Both the position numbers and the translations under genes were made by a program. A model generated the notes under the pieces. That model did not search any database. It had not been told where the DNA came from and was given only the letters and a program-made list of their open reading frames with translations. From contig NZ_CAMIGN010000008.1 in NCBI RefSeq assembly GCF_946221935.1, forward strand, positions 1 to 64,000: a stretch of 64,000 bases of DNA. The letters are read 5' to 3'. Below, piece after piece: positions 8,456 through 17,724 of the stretch (the stretch's first letter is position 1; every line of letters begins with the position of its first letter). This stretch comes from an uncultured Corynebacterium sp. GTDB lineage: Bacteria > Actinomycetota > Actinomycetes > Mycobacteriales > Mycobacteriaceae.

Positions 8456-8461
8456 TATAAT
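8456..8461 (+). promoter_or_regulatory. -10 hexamer, leaderless importer operon
   Basis: A perfect TATAAT, 7 bases before the ATG at 8469 and with no ribosome site between, overlaps the end of the intergenic gap after the PepSY gene. A weak -35 (TTAAAG, 8432-8437) is possible. Transcription should start at the initiation codon. Confidence 0.75.
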
Positions 8462-8468
8462 CCACTGT

Positions 8469-9419
8469 ATGAAACATAGCCACCCGCGCTCCCTGGCCCG
8501 TACAGTGGCCAAGGGCACCCTTGCGATCCTTCTTTCAGCATCGCTGGCGGGGTGTGTGACCAACGAAGAACTCGGCAATCCGGAAGGATGGGAGGAAATC
8601 CTCCCAGCAAAGAACCCCCAGCTAGCCGCCCTTGTGCCCCCAGAAATTCAAGCAAAAGGGAAAATCACCGTCGGCACCAACCCGCCCTACGCGCCCAACG
8701 AGTTTAAAGACTCCGACGGCAACATCATTGGCTTCGAAATGGACCTCATCCGCGCCGCTGGCGCCATGATGGGTCTCAAAGTCGAAGTGAATCAAATGGA
8801 CTTCAACCTGATTCTGCCCGCCCTCAGCGCAGGATCAGTCGACGTCGGAGCTACCGCCTTCACAGACACCGAAGAACGACAAACAAACTACGACTTCGTC
8901 GACTTCTACAGCGCCGGTATCTCCTGGGCCACCCAGCCCGGCACCCACGTCGACCCGGACAATGCCTGCGGCCTGAAGGTCGCCGTCCAAAAGGGCACCT
9001 ACTCCGACACGGACGAGGTGCAGGGACGATCCGAAGAATGCGAGGCCCAGGGCAAACCCCCGATCGAAAAGCTCGTCTATGAAAAGGCCGACGCCGCCGC
9101 CACCGCAACCATCCTGAAAAAAGCGCAGGCATACAGCTCTGACTCGCCGGTGATCGACTTCGCCATCGCCCGTTCTGAAGGCAAGCTAGTGCGAGTGGGC
9201 GAACCTTTTGACACCGCCCCGTTCGGTATGGGCGTCAAAAAGAACAACCCGCTAGGAACAGCACTGGCAGCGACGATGCAGACCATGATGAACGACGGCA
9301 CCTACGAAGCGATCCTGAAGCAGTGGGGGCTAGAAGACGGTGGGCTTGACGCCGTGACGTTCAACCTCAAGCCGTACCAGCTGCCCCGCACGCTCCAAAC
9401 GAAAGAAGGCACCAAGTGA
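8469..9419 (+). CDS. Amino-acid ABC importer, substrate-binding lipoprotein
   Basis: This 316-residue extracellular solute-binding protein of family 3 captures a polar amino acid for the permease downstream. It has a basic N-terminus, a hydrophobic signal segment and lipobox LAGC with Cys29 as the lipidated residue. Family features include KITVGTNPPYAPNEF, GFEMDLIRAAG and the late motif AILKQWGLEDGG. Lgt and LspA, which would mature it, are both encoded in this window. Its stop overlaps the permease start by four bases. The exact substrate is not evident. Confidence 0.9.
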   Translation: MKHSHPRSLARTVAKGTLAILLSASLAGCVTNEELGNPEGWEEILPAKNPQLAALVPPEIQAKGKITVGTNPPYAPNEFKDSDGNIIGFEMDLIRAAGAMMGLKVEVNQMDFNLILPALSAGSVDVGATAFTDTEERQTNYDFVDFYSAGISWATQPGTHVDPDNACGLKVAVQKGTYSDTDEVQGRSEECEAQGKPPIEKLVYEKADAAATATILKKAQAYSSDSPVIDFAIARSEGKLVRVGEPFDTAPFGMGVKKNNPLGTALAATMQTMMNDGTYEAILKQWGLEDGGLDAVTFNLKPYQLPRTLQTKEGTK

Positions 9420-10372
9420 GCACCCCAAACGCCTCTTCCGCCTCTGACGCCACACAGCGCAGGCGCCCCACCGAAAACAAAGCGATCCCACTACGCCACC
9501 CCGGTCGCTGGATCGCGGCGGTGATCCTCGCGGGGCTCGTGGTGTGGTTCATCATCTCCGCAGCCCAGAACGAGGCCTACCACTGGGATACCTACTTCCA
9601 ATACCTGCTGGACACGCGCATCGTGAAGGCCGCGATGCACACCATTGCGTTAACGATTCTGGCGATGATCATCGGTGTGGTCATCGGCGCTATCGTCGCG
9701 GTACTTCGCATGTCCCCGAACCCGGTGCTACAGGGCGTGGCATGGCTCTTCCTGTGGATCTTCCGCGGTACGCCCGTGTATGTGCAGCTGGTGTTCTGGG
9801 GTCTGCTGAGCTCCCTGTACCAATCCATCAACGTTGGATTCGCCGAGATCAACCTCGAAACGATCCTGCAGAATGCCTTTATGCTGGCGGTCCTGGGACT
9901 CGGTTTGAACGAGGCGGCCTACATGGCCGAAATCGTGCGCGCCGGCATCCAAGCCGTGCCGGAGGGACAGTCCGAAGCGTCGAAGGCACTGGGCATGACC
10001 TGGAGCCAGAACATGCGCCGCACTGTAATGCCACAAGCCATGCGCATCATCATCCCACCAACGGGCAACGAGTTTATCTCGCTGCTGAAGACCACCTCAC
10101 TGGTCATCGCCGTGCCTTACGCTGCTGAGCTGTACGGTCGTGCCACCGACATCTCGAACTCACTGTTCCAGCCAGTACCCCTGCTGCTGGTTGCCGCCAC
10201 GTGGTACCTGGTGATCACTAGCTTGCTGATGATCGCGCAGTTCTACGTAGAGCGTTACTTCTCTCGCGGATCGTCGCGCCAGCTCACGCAGCGCCAACTC
10301 GCTGCCCTTGCGGACGCCGAAGGCGTGCCCCCGCGCAATGTCACCGTCACGCCGAACGATAAGAAGGACTAG
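9416..10372 (+). CDS. Amino-acid ABC importer, permease (HisM/GlnP type)
   Basis: This 318-residue membrane protein starts with GTG overlapping the upstream stop (GTGA). After about 35 polar residues comes the first membrane segment (WIAAVILAGLVVWFIISAA), then the family core with the EAA loop (EIVRAGIQAVPEGQSEASKA, GM) that contacts the ATPase. The single permease probably works as a homodimer. It lies in an SBP-permease-ATPase operon for polar amino acids. Confidence 0.92.
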   Translation: MSTPNASSASDATQRRRPTENKAIPLRHPGRWIAAVILAGLVVWFIISAAQNEAYHWDTYFQYLLDTRIVKAAMHTIALTILAMIIGVVIGAIVAVLRMSPNPVLQGVAWLFLWIFRGTPVYVQLVFWGLLSSLYQSINVGFAEINLETILQNAFMLAVLGLGLNEAAYMAEIVRAGIQAVPEGQSEASKALGMTWSQNMRRTVMPQAMRIIIPPTGNEFISLLKTTSLVIAVPYAAELYGRATDISNSLFQPVPLLLVAATWYLVITSLLMIAQFYVERYFSRGSSRQLTQRQLAALADAEGVPPRNVTVTPNDKKD

Positions 10373-10380
10373 GAGCCACC

Positions 10381-11154
10381 ATGTCTGACAACAACGCGCC
10401 GATGATCGCCATCAAGAACGTGTGGAAGCGCTACGGTCGACTCGACGTCCTTAAAGGCATCGACCTCGACGTACCCCGCGGTGGCGTAACCTGCCTGATT
10501 GGCCCCTCCGGCTCCGGCAAGTCCACCCTGCTACGCTGCGTCAACCACCTGGAGAAGGTGACCTCCGGACGGATCGAAGTAGACGGCGATCTGATCGGCT
10601 ACCGCGAAAAGAACGGCAACCTCTATGAGCTGACACCAAAGCAGGCGGCCGCACAACGCGTGGACATCGGAATGGTGTTCCAGCACTTTAACCTCTTCAC
10701 CCACCGGACCGTTATCGAGAACATCATCGAAGCCCCGGTGCAGGTGCGCGGTGAAAATAAAGACGAAGCCCTCGAACACGCACACAAGCTCCTGGACCAG
10801 GTCGGGCTCGCGCACAAGGCCGACGCCTACCCTGTGCAACTTTCTGGCGGCCAGCAGCAGCGCGTAGCCATCGCCCGTGCGCTGGCAATGCGCCCGAAGC
10901 TGATGCTCTTCGACGAGCCGACAAGTGCGCTGGATCCCGAGCTGGTTGGCGAAGTACTCGGGGTAATGCGCCGACTGGCCGATGACGGCATGACCATGCT
11001 TGTAGTGACCCACGAAATGGGATTCGCTCGCGAAGTAGCCGACGAGGTTGCATTCATGGATGGAGGCGTGATCGTGGAGCACGGACCGTCCGCGGAGGTC
11101 ATTGGAAACCCGCAGCACAAACGCACCCAAGAGTTCCTATCGAGCCTGCTCTAG
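10381..11154 (+). CDS. Amino-acid ABC importer, ATPase (GlnQ/HisP type)
   Basis: This 257-residue ATP-binding subunit has Walker A (GPSGSGKST), Q-loop (GMVFQHFNLFTH), signature (LSGGQQQRV), Walker B (LMLFDEPTSALD) and switch His (VVTHEMGFA). These are the usual features of polar amino-acid importers that energise uptake through the preceding permease. AGGAG lies just ahead of the ATG. Last gene of the three-gene operon. Confidence 0.95.
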   Translation: MSDNNAPMIAIKNVWKRYGRLDVLKGIDLDVPRGGVTCLIGPSGSGKSTLLRCVNHLEKVTSGRIEVDGDLIGYREKNGNLYELTPKQAAAQRVDIGMVFQHFNLFTHRTVIENIIEAPVQVRGENKDEALEHAHKLLDQVGLAHKADAYPVQLSGGQQQRVAIARALAMRPKLMLFDEPTSALDPELVGEVLGVMRRLADDGMTMLVVTHEMGFAREVADEVAFMDGGVIVEHGPSAEVIGNPQHKRTQEFLSSLL

Positions 11155-11194
11155 GGGTGAAAACGAGGGGGCGTCGATAAAAAGGGAGAGGGGG

Positions 11195-11234
11195 TGTCCG
11201 GGGCCGTGTGTAAGGTAAGCGGCGCTCGGACACA
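11195..11234. repeat. Inverted repeat upstream of the HNH gene
   Basis: GTGTCCG (11195-11201) and CGGACAC (11228-11234) are perfect inverted copies separated by 26 bases, ending 12 bases before the HNH start codon. They could form an RNA hairpin in the leader or a protein-binding site. Seven-base arms may also be chance. Confidence 0.35.
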
Positions 11235-11246
11235 AAGGGGGCAAAA

Positions 11247-12368
11247 ATGGATGCCGACGAAATGCGGCGAATGTGCAATAGGGTCGACGCGGCGTATGCG
11301 TACAGCGTGATCGACGACCCAACCGTGGCGCGGATACAAGCGCAGCGGAAGGCGGGGACGGCAGATGCGACAGTGTTCGCACACGCGGCACAGATACTCG
11401 CAGTGATGAATTTATTGGGACTTGCCGCGCTGAAGGCAGGGATAATTGGCGTGCGGCACCTAGAGCAGGTGTGGCGTGTACGAAACGCTTACGCAGCAGC
11501 GCTGACGGAACCCGACGAAACAGGGCGGGCGATCATGGAGCTAGAACAGCTCAACCGCTACCTGGAAAAGCACGCAGTGGATTGCATCAGCGCGCGGGAA
11601 GATGGGCCGACTGCGAAAGAACTTGGGGAATATCTGTGCGAAGTGATTGCGCGGGACTTCCCCGCTCCCTTCGCGACCGGTGAGAAGGCAGCGGCGGAGG
11701 AACGCTCGGCAACGCGGAGTTCGGTGGCAACGCTGGGCGGAGCAGCGGAGTTTTCGCGCTGGACACTAAACATGCCAAAGGATCAATCGCAGCGGATGTG
11801 GGAAGCGGTGACCAAGAAGGCGAAAGTGCTGGCCGGGGAGCTGGATTGTGACTTGGCACAGGCACGGATGGATGTGATTGCAGAACTGATCGGCGGCGAA
11901 GAGTCCAATGCTGTGGTGCACGTGCACGTGTTCCGGTGGGAGCATGGGCCCGGGTTCATCCCCGGTGTTGGCGCGATCAGCACTGAGCAGGCTGACTACT
12001 ATGAGAGCTTCGCCTCGCGAGTGGAGAGTGTGACGGTGCCGCCGGCGGTAGAACAGTACACGCCCAGCAGGGAGATGAAAGAATTTCTAGTTGGTCGGGA
12101 CGGGACATGCCGATTCCCCGGGTGCGAACACCCGGCGCCGATGTGCGACAAAGACCACATTGTGCCGTACAACCACTCGGAGCCTGCGGAAGGTGGACCG
12201 ACGGATGTGCGAAACATGCAATGCCTTTGTAGAACCCACCACAACCTAAAGACCAATGGCCAGTGGAGGGCGAGTACGCAGGACGGCGGCTGGACTATCA
12301 AGTGGGTGAACCACCACGGAGAGGAGTTCACCACGCACGCAAGGGGTGTTATACCGAAGCCACAGTGA
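11247..12368 (+). CDS. DUF222/13E12-type protein with HNH nuclease domain
   Basis: This 373-residue protein has an N-terminal DUF222-like helical region and a C-terminal HNH motif at about 278-338 (GTCRFPGCEHPAPMCDKDH, then CLCRTHHNLKTNG). It carries two CxxC-type cysteine pairs (CRFPGC and CLC) and the catalytic DH...H...H pattern. The family is multi-copy in actinobacteria and its role is unsettled; DNA cleavage is inferred from the HNH domain. A GGGGG-rich ribosome site precedes the ATG. Its 3' end overlaps the convergent small gene by 20 bases. Confidence 0.88.
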   Translation: MDADEMRRMCNRVDAAYAYSVIDDPTVARIQAQRKAGTADATVFAHAAQILAVMNLLGLAALKAGIIGVRHLEQVWRVRNAYAAALTEPDETGRAIMELEQLNRYLEKHAVDCISAREDGPTAKELGEYLCEVIARDFPAPFATGEKAAAEERSATRSSVATLGGAAEFSRWTLNMPKDQSQRMWEAVTKKAKVLAGELDCDLAQARMDVIAELIGGEESNAVVHVHVFRWEHGPGFIPGVGAISTEQADYYESFASRVESVTVPPAVEQYTPSREMKEFLVGRDGTCRFPGCEHPAPMCDKDHIVPYNHSEPAEGGPTDVRNMQCLCRTHHNLKTNGQWRASTQDGGWTIKWVNHHGEEFTTHARGVIPKPQ

Positions 12369-12738
12369 CGTGCCACGGCACACGGGGCGAACCGGGATCG
12401 TCGTGAACCTGACGCAGGATCGGCTCGGCGGGTTCCTTTTCGCGGATAGTGAGAAGCTCCGCGAAATGCATGGCTAGCCCGGAAATGGAGCCGATGTCGT
12501 AACGGGCGACGTCGACGGTAAGTTCGGTGCCGGTGGCCGGGTCGGATCCTTCGTCGGGGCTCTCCCCGAAAAGCTCCACCCAAGTAGTGACCAGTTCGGG
12601 ATCAGCGGGTAGCCCGGACCGGCAATTCAGCGTGCCTTCAAACGCCTCGCCGAGGGCTGCAATCATGGAGCGGAAATCCTGCTCGATTGTGGCCAGCTGC
12701 TCATGGTTAGCCAGCAGCCGAAAAGTAATCTTTGGCAT
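12349..12738 (-). CDS. Conserved small protein of unknown function
   Basis: This 129-residue acidic cytoplasmic protein, without signal or membrane segment, is not recognised. The start MPKITFRLL at 12738 is chosen because AGGGGA lies just upstream; an ATG at 12774 would add 12 unlikely residues. Mixed alpha/beta character is suggested by alternating hydrophobic stretches (KITFRLLANHEQL, ELTVDVARYDIGSISGLAMH). Its tail overlaps the HNH gene and its head faces the DUF4921 gene. Confidence 0.7.
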   Translation of the reverse strand: MPKITFRLLANHEQLATIEQDFRSMIAALGEAFEGTLNCRSGLPADPELVTTWVELFGESPDEGSDPATGTELTVDVARYDIGSISGLAMHFAELLTIREKEPAEPILRQVHDDPGSPRVPWHVTVASV

Positions 12739-12820
12739 TCCCCTAGTGTGGCAGCACGCAGTGGTGAACGGCAAGCACGGTGTGGGGTTAGTGGTGTGAT
12801 CGACAGAACTTCAAAACGAC

Positions 12821-12826
12821 TAGACT
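12821..12826 (+). promoter_or_regulatory. -10 hexamer, leaderless DUF4921 gene
   Basis: TAGACT lies 7 bases before the GTG at 12834 with no ribosome site between. Confidence 0.55.
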
Positions 12827-12833
12827 GTGTGCC

Positions 12834-14192
12834 GTGATTGGTTCCCATACTTCGCACCCCGCGCCCGTACCACCCCTGACGACCCTGCCAGACGGGACGA
12901 TCAAACAGGTCAACCCATTTTCCGGCACCGAGGTGTGGACAGTCCCCGGACGGGGTAACCGCCCCATCGCAGAGCACCGCCCAGAAGTACGCACCGTGGC
13001 CGACCGCGACTCTGCTACTGCATTCGGGCTCAACCGTAAGCTGGACACTCCGCCGGAGAAGGCACGCCTGGTGCTGGACGAGGACGGTAAGCCACGCATC
13101 CTCCGTGGCCTTCCCGTCAGCGAGCTAGAGAACACCGAACCACTGTTCCGCCGTGTCGCGAACCTGTTTGAGATCCTGACGTACGACTACTGGCTGTTGA
13201 ACTACGGCTACCGAATGAACCCCACAGCCGCCAAGCACATGGCCGATTATCTGGCAGAGGAAGCCGGCCAGAATCACGTCGAACAGATCCTGCGCACCAA
13301 ATGGGCCGCCGGTGGGAAGACCCAAGAAGAACTCGATGAGCTCTTCTCCCCCGACCGCCGTCTACAGACCCTCTACGAAGAAAGCGGCTCACTATTCGCC
13401 GGTGGCCACGACGTAATCATTGCCCGCGACCACTATGTCCCCGGTGCAGAATCCACCGACCAGCTAGCATCCAGCGGCACACTGGGTTGGGAAAACCACC
13501 GCCACTTCATCACTTTCACCGTCGACAGCATGGACCGCCTGTACCGTGCCAACCGCTATGTGCGCTATGTCGCCGCCTTCCAAAACTGGCTCGCCCCGGC
13601 GGGAGCCAGCTTCGAGCACTTGCACAAGCAACTCGTCGCTATCGACGAACACGGCCTGCAAAATGAACTCGAGATCGCCCAGGTTCGCGCGAACCCGAAC
13701 ATGTACAACGAATGGGCCGTCGACTACGCTGCCCGCCACAACCTCGTTTTCGCCGAGAACGACCATGCCATCGCCTTCGCGGGCTTCGGACACCGCTGGC
13801 CAACGCTGGAAGTCTTCTCCAAATCCGCGACGACTGAGCCGTGGCTTATGACCGACGCCGAACGCGATGCTGTCTCGGATCTAGTTCACGCCTGCCACGT
13901 CGCCGCCGGGCCACACATTCCCTGCAACGAAGAATGGCTTCACCGTCCCTTGGACGTGGACGTGCCCATGCCCTGGCGCATCGTGATCAAATGGCGTGTA
14001 TCCACCATGGCTGGTTTCGAAGGCGGTACGAAGATCTTCATCAACACGATTTCCCCCGCTGATCTCAGGGAACGCGTACTCAATGCACTGCTCACTGCAC
14101 AGGAGGAGGGGAAGCTCGCGCCTGGAATCCGCCTCGGCGAAGACTGTGCCACCCGCCCCAACATGCTGAAGTACAACCCGGCCATCCGTTAG
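12834..14192 (+). CDS. DUF4921 family protein (GalT/HIT-like)
   Basis: This 452-residue protein resembles actinobacterial DUF4921 proteins, which are related to galactose-1-phosphate uridylyltransferase and the HIT fold. Supporting motifs are FSGTEVWTVPGRGNRP near the N-terminus, NHRHFITF, and the nucleotide-binding-like ASFEHLHKQLVAIDE around residue 265. The reaction is not established for the family, so nucleotidyl transfer or hydrolysis is inference. The GTG start at 12834 is supported by the leaderless -10 just upstream. It is followed 17 bases later by an M20 amidohydrolase, probably co-transcribed. Confidence 0.75.
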   Translation: MIGSHTSHPAPVPPLTTLPDGTIKQVNPFSGTEVWTVPGRGNRPIAEHRPEVRTVADRDSATAFGLNRKLDTPPEKARLVLDEDGKPRILRGLPVSELENTEPLFRRVANLFEILTYDYWLLNYGYRMNPTAAKHMADYLAEEAGQNHVEQILRTKWAAGGKTQEELDELFSPDRRLQTLYEESGSLFAGGHDVIIARDHYVPGAESTDQLASSGTLGWENHRHFITFTVDSMDRLYRANRYVRYVAAFQNWLAPAGASFEHLHKQLVAIDEHGLQNELEIAQVRANPNMYNEWAVDYAARHNLVFAENDHAIAFAGFGHRWPTLEVFSKSATTEPWLMTDAERDAVSDLVHACHVAAGPHIPCNEEWLHRPLDVDVPMPWRIVIKWRVSTMAGFEGGTKIFINTISPADLRERVLNALLTAQEEGKLAPGIRLGEDCATRPNMLKYNPAIR

Positions 14193-14209
14193 AAAGGACT
14201 TCCCCGTAA

Positions 14210-15436
14210 ATGCGCAACGCAGATATTGCAGAGTTCATCTCGAACCACGGTGTGGATCTGAGCTGGCAGGACAGCTTTTACCAGTGGATGCACGAAAATC
14301 CCGAGTTGTCTCTGCAGGAAGAACAGACGGCAAAGCACATCATCGCCCGGTTGGCGCAAATGGATTGCGAAGTAACCACCGGTATCGGCGGACATGGCGT
14401 CACCGCAGTGTTCCGTAACCCAAGCGGCGCAGGGGCAGACGAGCCAACAGTGCTAATGCGCGCCGATTTCGATGCGCTCCCGGTGCAGGAGACCACCGGC
14501 TTGCCCTATGCCTCGAAGAACGATGGAGTGATGCATGCGTGTGGCCATGACATGCACGCCACGGCCTTGATGGGACTGTGCGCGGTCCTCGACGAACGCC
14601 GCGATGCGTGGCACGGCACCTTTATTGCGCTGTTCCAGCCTGCGGAGGAAGTCACCGCCGGTGCCAGCAATATGATCAACGACGGCTTGGCCGACAAGAT
14701 CCCGGCGCCGGACGTGTGCCTGGGACAGCATATTCTGCCGGGTCGTTTGGGCACGGTTATGTCCGCGCCGGGGCCGGTGCTGGCGGCGTGCGACACGATC
14801 ACCATCACGCTGCATGGCAAGTCCGCACACGGTTCGAGCCCGCAGGATGCAATCGACCCAACGTTCCTCGCTGCGCTGATTGTCGTGCGTTTGCAGGGCA
14901 TCGTCGGCCGCGAGGTCGCGCCGTCTGACTTCGCGGTCATTACCGTCGGCACGCTTTCTGCGGGGCATACGAATAACACCATCCCCGATACGGCAACGCT
15001 GGTACTGAACTGCCGCTTCTACGACACCGATGTGCGCGATAAGACCTACGTCGCGATCGAGCGTGTCGTGCGCGGCGAGTGCGCTGCGTCGGGGTGCGAG
15101 GTTCCTCCAGAGTTTGTCTATTCCGCCCACGGCGAACTAACGGATAACACCCCTAGCGTATTCGAGCAGGTGCGCCCGGTTTTCGATGCGGTTTTCGGCG
15201 AGGATTCTATTGACGCCGAACCGTGGACGGCCTCCGAAGATTTCTCGGAGATCCCCCGCCACTTCAATGTGCCGTATCTTTTTTGGACGATCGGCACGAC
15301 TGATCCGGAGCTGTGGAACTCCGGCGAGCCAGTGCCGGGCAATCACCACGGGAGCTTCGCTCCACGTATCGAGGCGCTGGGCACCTCCACGGACGCGGCG
15401 TTGGCCGCGACCTTGAGCTACCTCTTCCGCTCCTGA
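14210..15436 (+). CDS. M20 family amidohydrolase (hippurate hydrolase-like)
   Basis: This 408-residue metal-dependent amidase removes acyl groups from amino acids or related amides. Metal-site motifs include LMRADFDALPVQE, HACGHDMHATALMG, FQPAEEVTAGA and a late ASEDFSEIPRH. A dimerisation domain lies between about 190 and 300. AAAGGA precedes the ATG. In corynebacteria such enzymes include those that release amino-acid-linked odorants or hippurate; the true substrate is not visible here. Its 3' end overlaps the pyk gene end by 19 bases. Confidence 0.85.
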   Translation: MRNADIAEFISNHGVDLSWQDSFYQWMHENPELSLQEEQTAKHIIARLAQMDCEVTTGIGGHGVTAVFRNPSGAGADEPTVLMRADFDALPVQETTGLPYASKNDGVMHACGHDMHATALMGLCAVLDERRDAWHGTFIALFQPAEEVTAGASNMINDGLADKIPAPDVCLGQHILPGRLGTVMSAPGPVLAACDTITITLHGKSAHGSSPQDAIDPTFLAALIVVRLQGIVGREVAPSDFAVITVGTLSAGHTNNTIPDTATLVLNCRFYDTDVRDKTYVAIERVVRGECAASGCEVPPEFVYSAHGELTDNTPSVFEQVRPVFDAVFGEDSIDAEPWTASEDFSEIPRHFNVPYLFWTIGTTDPELWNSGEPVPGNHHGSFAPRIEALGTSTDAALAATLSYLFRS

Positions 15437-16836
15437 CCCAGTAGGTGCACCTGGATCATGTTGGTGTTGCCGGAGATTCCGGGTGGGGAGCCGGCGACGA
15501 CGACCATCATGTCGTCGTACTTGTACTGCGGCATAGCCAGCAGGTGGTGGTCGACGGTGTCCATCATCTCGTCAGTGGACTTCACGTCCTCGATCAGGAA
15601 CGTCTCCACGCCCCACGTCAGCGCCAGCTGCGAGCGCACGGCCTGCGACGGGGTGAACACCAGCAGAGGCAAGTGAGAGCGTAGGCGCGCGACACGCTTA
15701 GCGGTATCGCCGGATGAGGTGAAGGCGACGAGTGCCTTCGCGTTGAGGCGCTCACCGATGTCCTTGGCTGCGTAGGAGATCACACCGCGGCGGGTGCGCG
15801 GACGGTGCGTAAGCGGCGGCACTTCCCCATCAACTTCGGCTGCGGCAACAATGCGCGCCATCGTCTCGACGGTCGTGATTGGGTGCTTGCCGACGGAGGT
15901 CTCGCCGGAGAGCATCACGGCATCCGCGCCGTCGAGCACGGCGTTGGCCACGTCGGAGGCCTCCGCGCGCGTCGGGCGGGAGTTCTCGATCATGGAATCC
16001 AGCATCTGCGTTGCCACGATCACCGGCTTCGCGTTCTCGCGGGCGATCTGGATGGCACGCTTTTGCACCAGCGGCACGTCTTCCAGCGGTACTTCCACGC
16101 CAAGGTCACCGCGGGCAACCATGATGGCGTCGAAGGCCAAGATGACGGGCTCCAGTGCATCGACGGCCTCAGGCTTTTCCAGCTTGGCGATCACCGGTAC
16201 GCGACGGCCTACCTCGTCCATGATGTCGCGGACAAGCTCCACATCAGAGGGGCTGCGCACGAATGACAGGGCGATGAAGTCCACGCCCAGCTGCAGAGCG
16301 AAGCGCAGATCCTCGGTGTCCTTTTCGCTCAGCGCAGGCACCGAGATATTCATGCCTGGCAGGGAGACACCCTTGTTGTTGGAAACCGGGCCGCCTTCAG
16401 TGACCTCACACACGACATCGTTGCCGTCGACTTCTTTACAAACCAAGGCGATCTTGCCGTCGTCGACGAGCAGGCGGTCGCCAGGGCGCGCGTCGCGGGC
16501 GAGTCCCTTGTAGGTGGTGGACACGCGGTCGTGGGTGCCCTGTACGTCATCAACGGTGATGCGCACGGTTTCACCGGTCGCCCAGACGGTAGCGCCCTCT
16601 GCGAAGCGCCCCAGTCGAATCTTCGGGCCTTGCAGGTCAGCGAGCACGCCGACTGCCTTGCCGGACTCGTCGGTCGCCTCTCGAACCCAGTTGTAGTTTT
16701 GCTCGTGGTCAGCGTGCTCGCCGTGGGAGAAATTCAGGCGCGCAACATTCATTCCGGCGTCTACGAGCCCGCGGATCTGCTCTTTCGAGGCAACCGCAGG
16801 GCCCAGGGTGCAAACAATCTTGGTTCTTCTATTCAC
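15418..16836 (-). CDS. pyk: Pyruvate kinase
   Basis: This 472-residue glycolytic enzyme converts phosphoenolpyruvate and ADP to pyruvate and ATP. Full family motifs are KIVCTLGPAV, NVARLNFSHG, DLQGPKIRLG, IAKLEKPEA, MVARGDLGVEVPLEDV and ATQMLDSMI, plus the allosteric C-terminal domain (TSSGDTAKRVA). The start codon is GTG with a TATTCT hexamer 7 bases upstream. A second, divergent pyruvate-kinase-like gene lies at 45587-47425. Confidence 0.97.
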   Translation of the reverse strand: MNRRTKIVCTLGPAVASKEQIRGLVDAGMNVARLNFSHGEHADHEQNYNWVREATDESGKAVGVLADLQGPKIRLGRFAEGATVWATGETVRITVDDVQGTHDRVSTTYKGLARDARPGDRLLVDDGKIALVCKEVDGNDVVCEVTEGGPVSNNKGVSLPGMNISVPALSEKDTEDLRFALQLGVDFIALSFVRSPSDVELVRDIMDEVGRRVPVIAKLEKPEAVDALEPVILAFDAIMVARGDLGVEVPLEDVPLVQKRAIQIARENAKPVIVATQMLDSMIENSRPTRAEASDVANAVLDGADAVMLSGETSVGKHPITTVETMARIVAAAEVDGEVPPLTHRPRTRRGVISYAAKDIGERLNAKALVAFTSSGDTAKRVARLRSHLPLLVFTPSQAVRSQLALTWGVETFLIEDVKSTDEMMDTVDHHLLAMPQYKYDDMMVVVAGSPPGISGNTNMIQVHLLGQERKR

Positions 16837-16843
16837 GAGTTCG

Positions 16844-16849
16844 AGAATA
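16844..16849 (-). promoter_or_regulatory. -10 hexamer, leaderless pyk
   Basis: TATTCT followed by 7 bases and the GTG of pyk (16836); no ribosome site. Confidence 0.5.
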
Positions 16850-16869
16850 GCCCCGCGCCGTGGTCCTCG

Positions 16870-17724
16870 CTACTCCTTGGGTGTGACGCCCTTAGCCCTG
16901 CGCTCTTTCAGCGTCCACCACACAAAGAGCGCCGTGGCGGCCAGGAACACCACTGCCGAAACCACAACATTGATACGTATATCGCCGAAGACGGTGGTGG
17001 CTGCATCGGTGCGAATATTTTCGATAAAGAATCGCCCAAACGTGTACCCCATCACGTAAAGGGTGAATAGCCTTCCCCCGCTTACTCGCCAGTAGCGTTC
17101 TGCGACTAGCAGCAGAACTACGACGAGCAGGTTCCACAGCAGCTCGTAGAGGAACGTCGGCTGTACGGTAGCCAGTACTTCCCCGGTCGAGTGTCCGGTG
17201 ACGGGCGCGGAATACCCATTCTCGTCGACGCGCCGGTAGATCTCTAGCGCCCAGGGGGCATCACTAGGCCCGCCGTAAAGCTCTTGGTTGAACCAGTTCC
17301 CAAGCCGGCCAATCGCCTGTGCGAGTGGAATCGTGGGCGCGACGGCCGCGGCAAAGGTTCCCAAAGACAGCTTCTTTGTTTTAAAGAGCAGCCACACTGC
17401 CAGGGAACCGAGGACGATGCCACCCCAGATCCCCAACCCACCGTTGGTGATGTTAAACACCTGGCTCGGGTCTTTCCCCTCCCCGAAATACTTTTGGTGA
17501 TCGGTGATGACGTGGTACAAGCGGGCGCCGATGATTCCCGCGGGCACGGCGACAAGCAAAGCGTCGACCGTGACTTCTGGATCCCCGCCCAGTTTTGCGT
17601 AGCGGCGGCGTGTCCAGAAGTAGGCCACCACCACTCCGGTGAGGATGCATAGCGCATAGGCGCGGATGGGTATGGGACCTAGTTCCCATACCCCTTGGGG
17701 CGGCGACGGAATGACCGCCGTCAT
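16870..17724 (-). CDS. lgt: Prolipoprotein diacylglyceryl transferase
   Basis: This 284-residue membrane enzyme adds diacylglycerol to the lipobox cysteine of lipoprotein precursors. About seven membrane segments are present with family motifs PIRAYALCILTG, the signature GRLGNWFNQELYGGP and the C-terminal GRFFIENIRTD. The ATG overlaps the trpA stop (ATGA), placing it last in the his-trp supercluster, the same position it has in M. tuberculosis as I recall. Several lipoprotein substrates are encoded in this window. Confidence 0.95.
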   Translation of the reverse strand: MTAVIPSPPQGVWELGPIPIRAYALCILTGVVVAYFWTRRRYAKLGGDPEVTVDALLVAVPAGIIGARLYHVITDHQKYFGEGKDPSQVFNITNGGLGIWGGIVLGSLAVWLLFKTKKLSLGTFAAAVAPTIPLAQAIGRLGNWFNQELYGGPSDAPWALEIYRRVDENGYSAPVTGHSTGEVLATVQPTFLYELLWNLLVVVLLLVAERYWRVSGGRLFTLYVMGYTFGRFFIENIRTDAATTVFGDIRINVVVSAVVFLAATALFVWWTLKERRAKGVTPKE

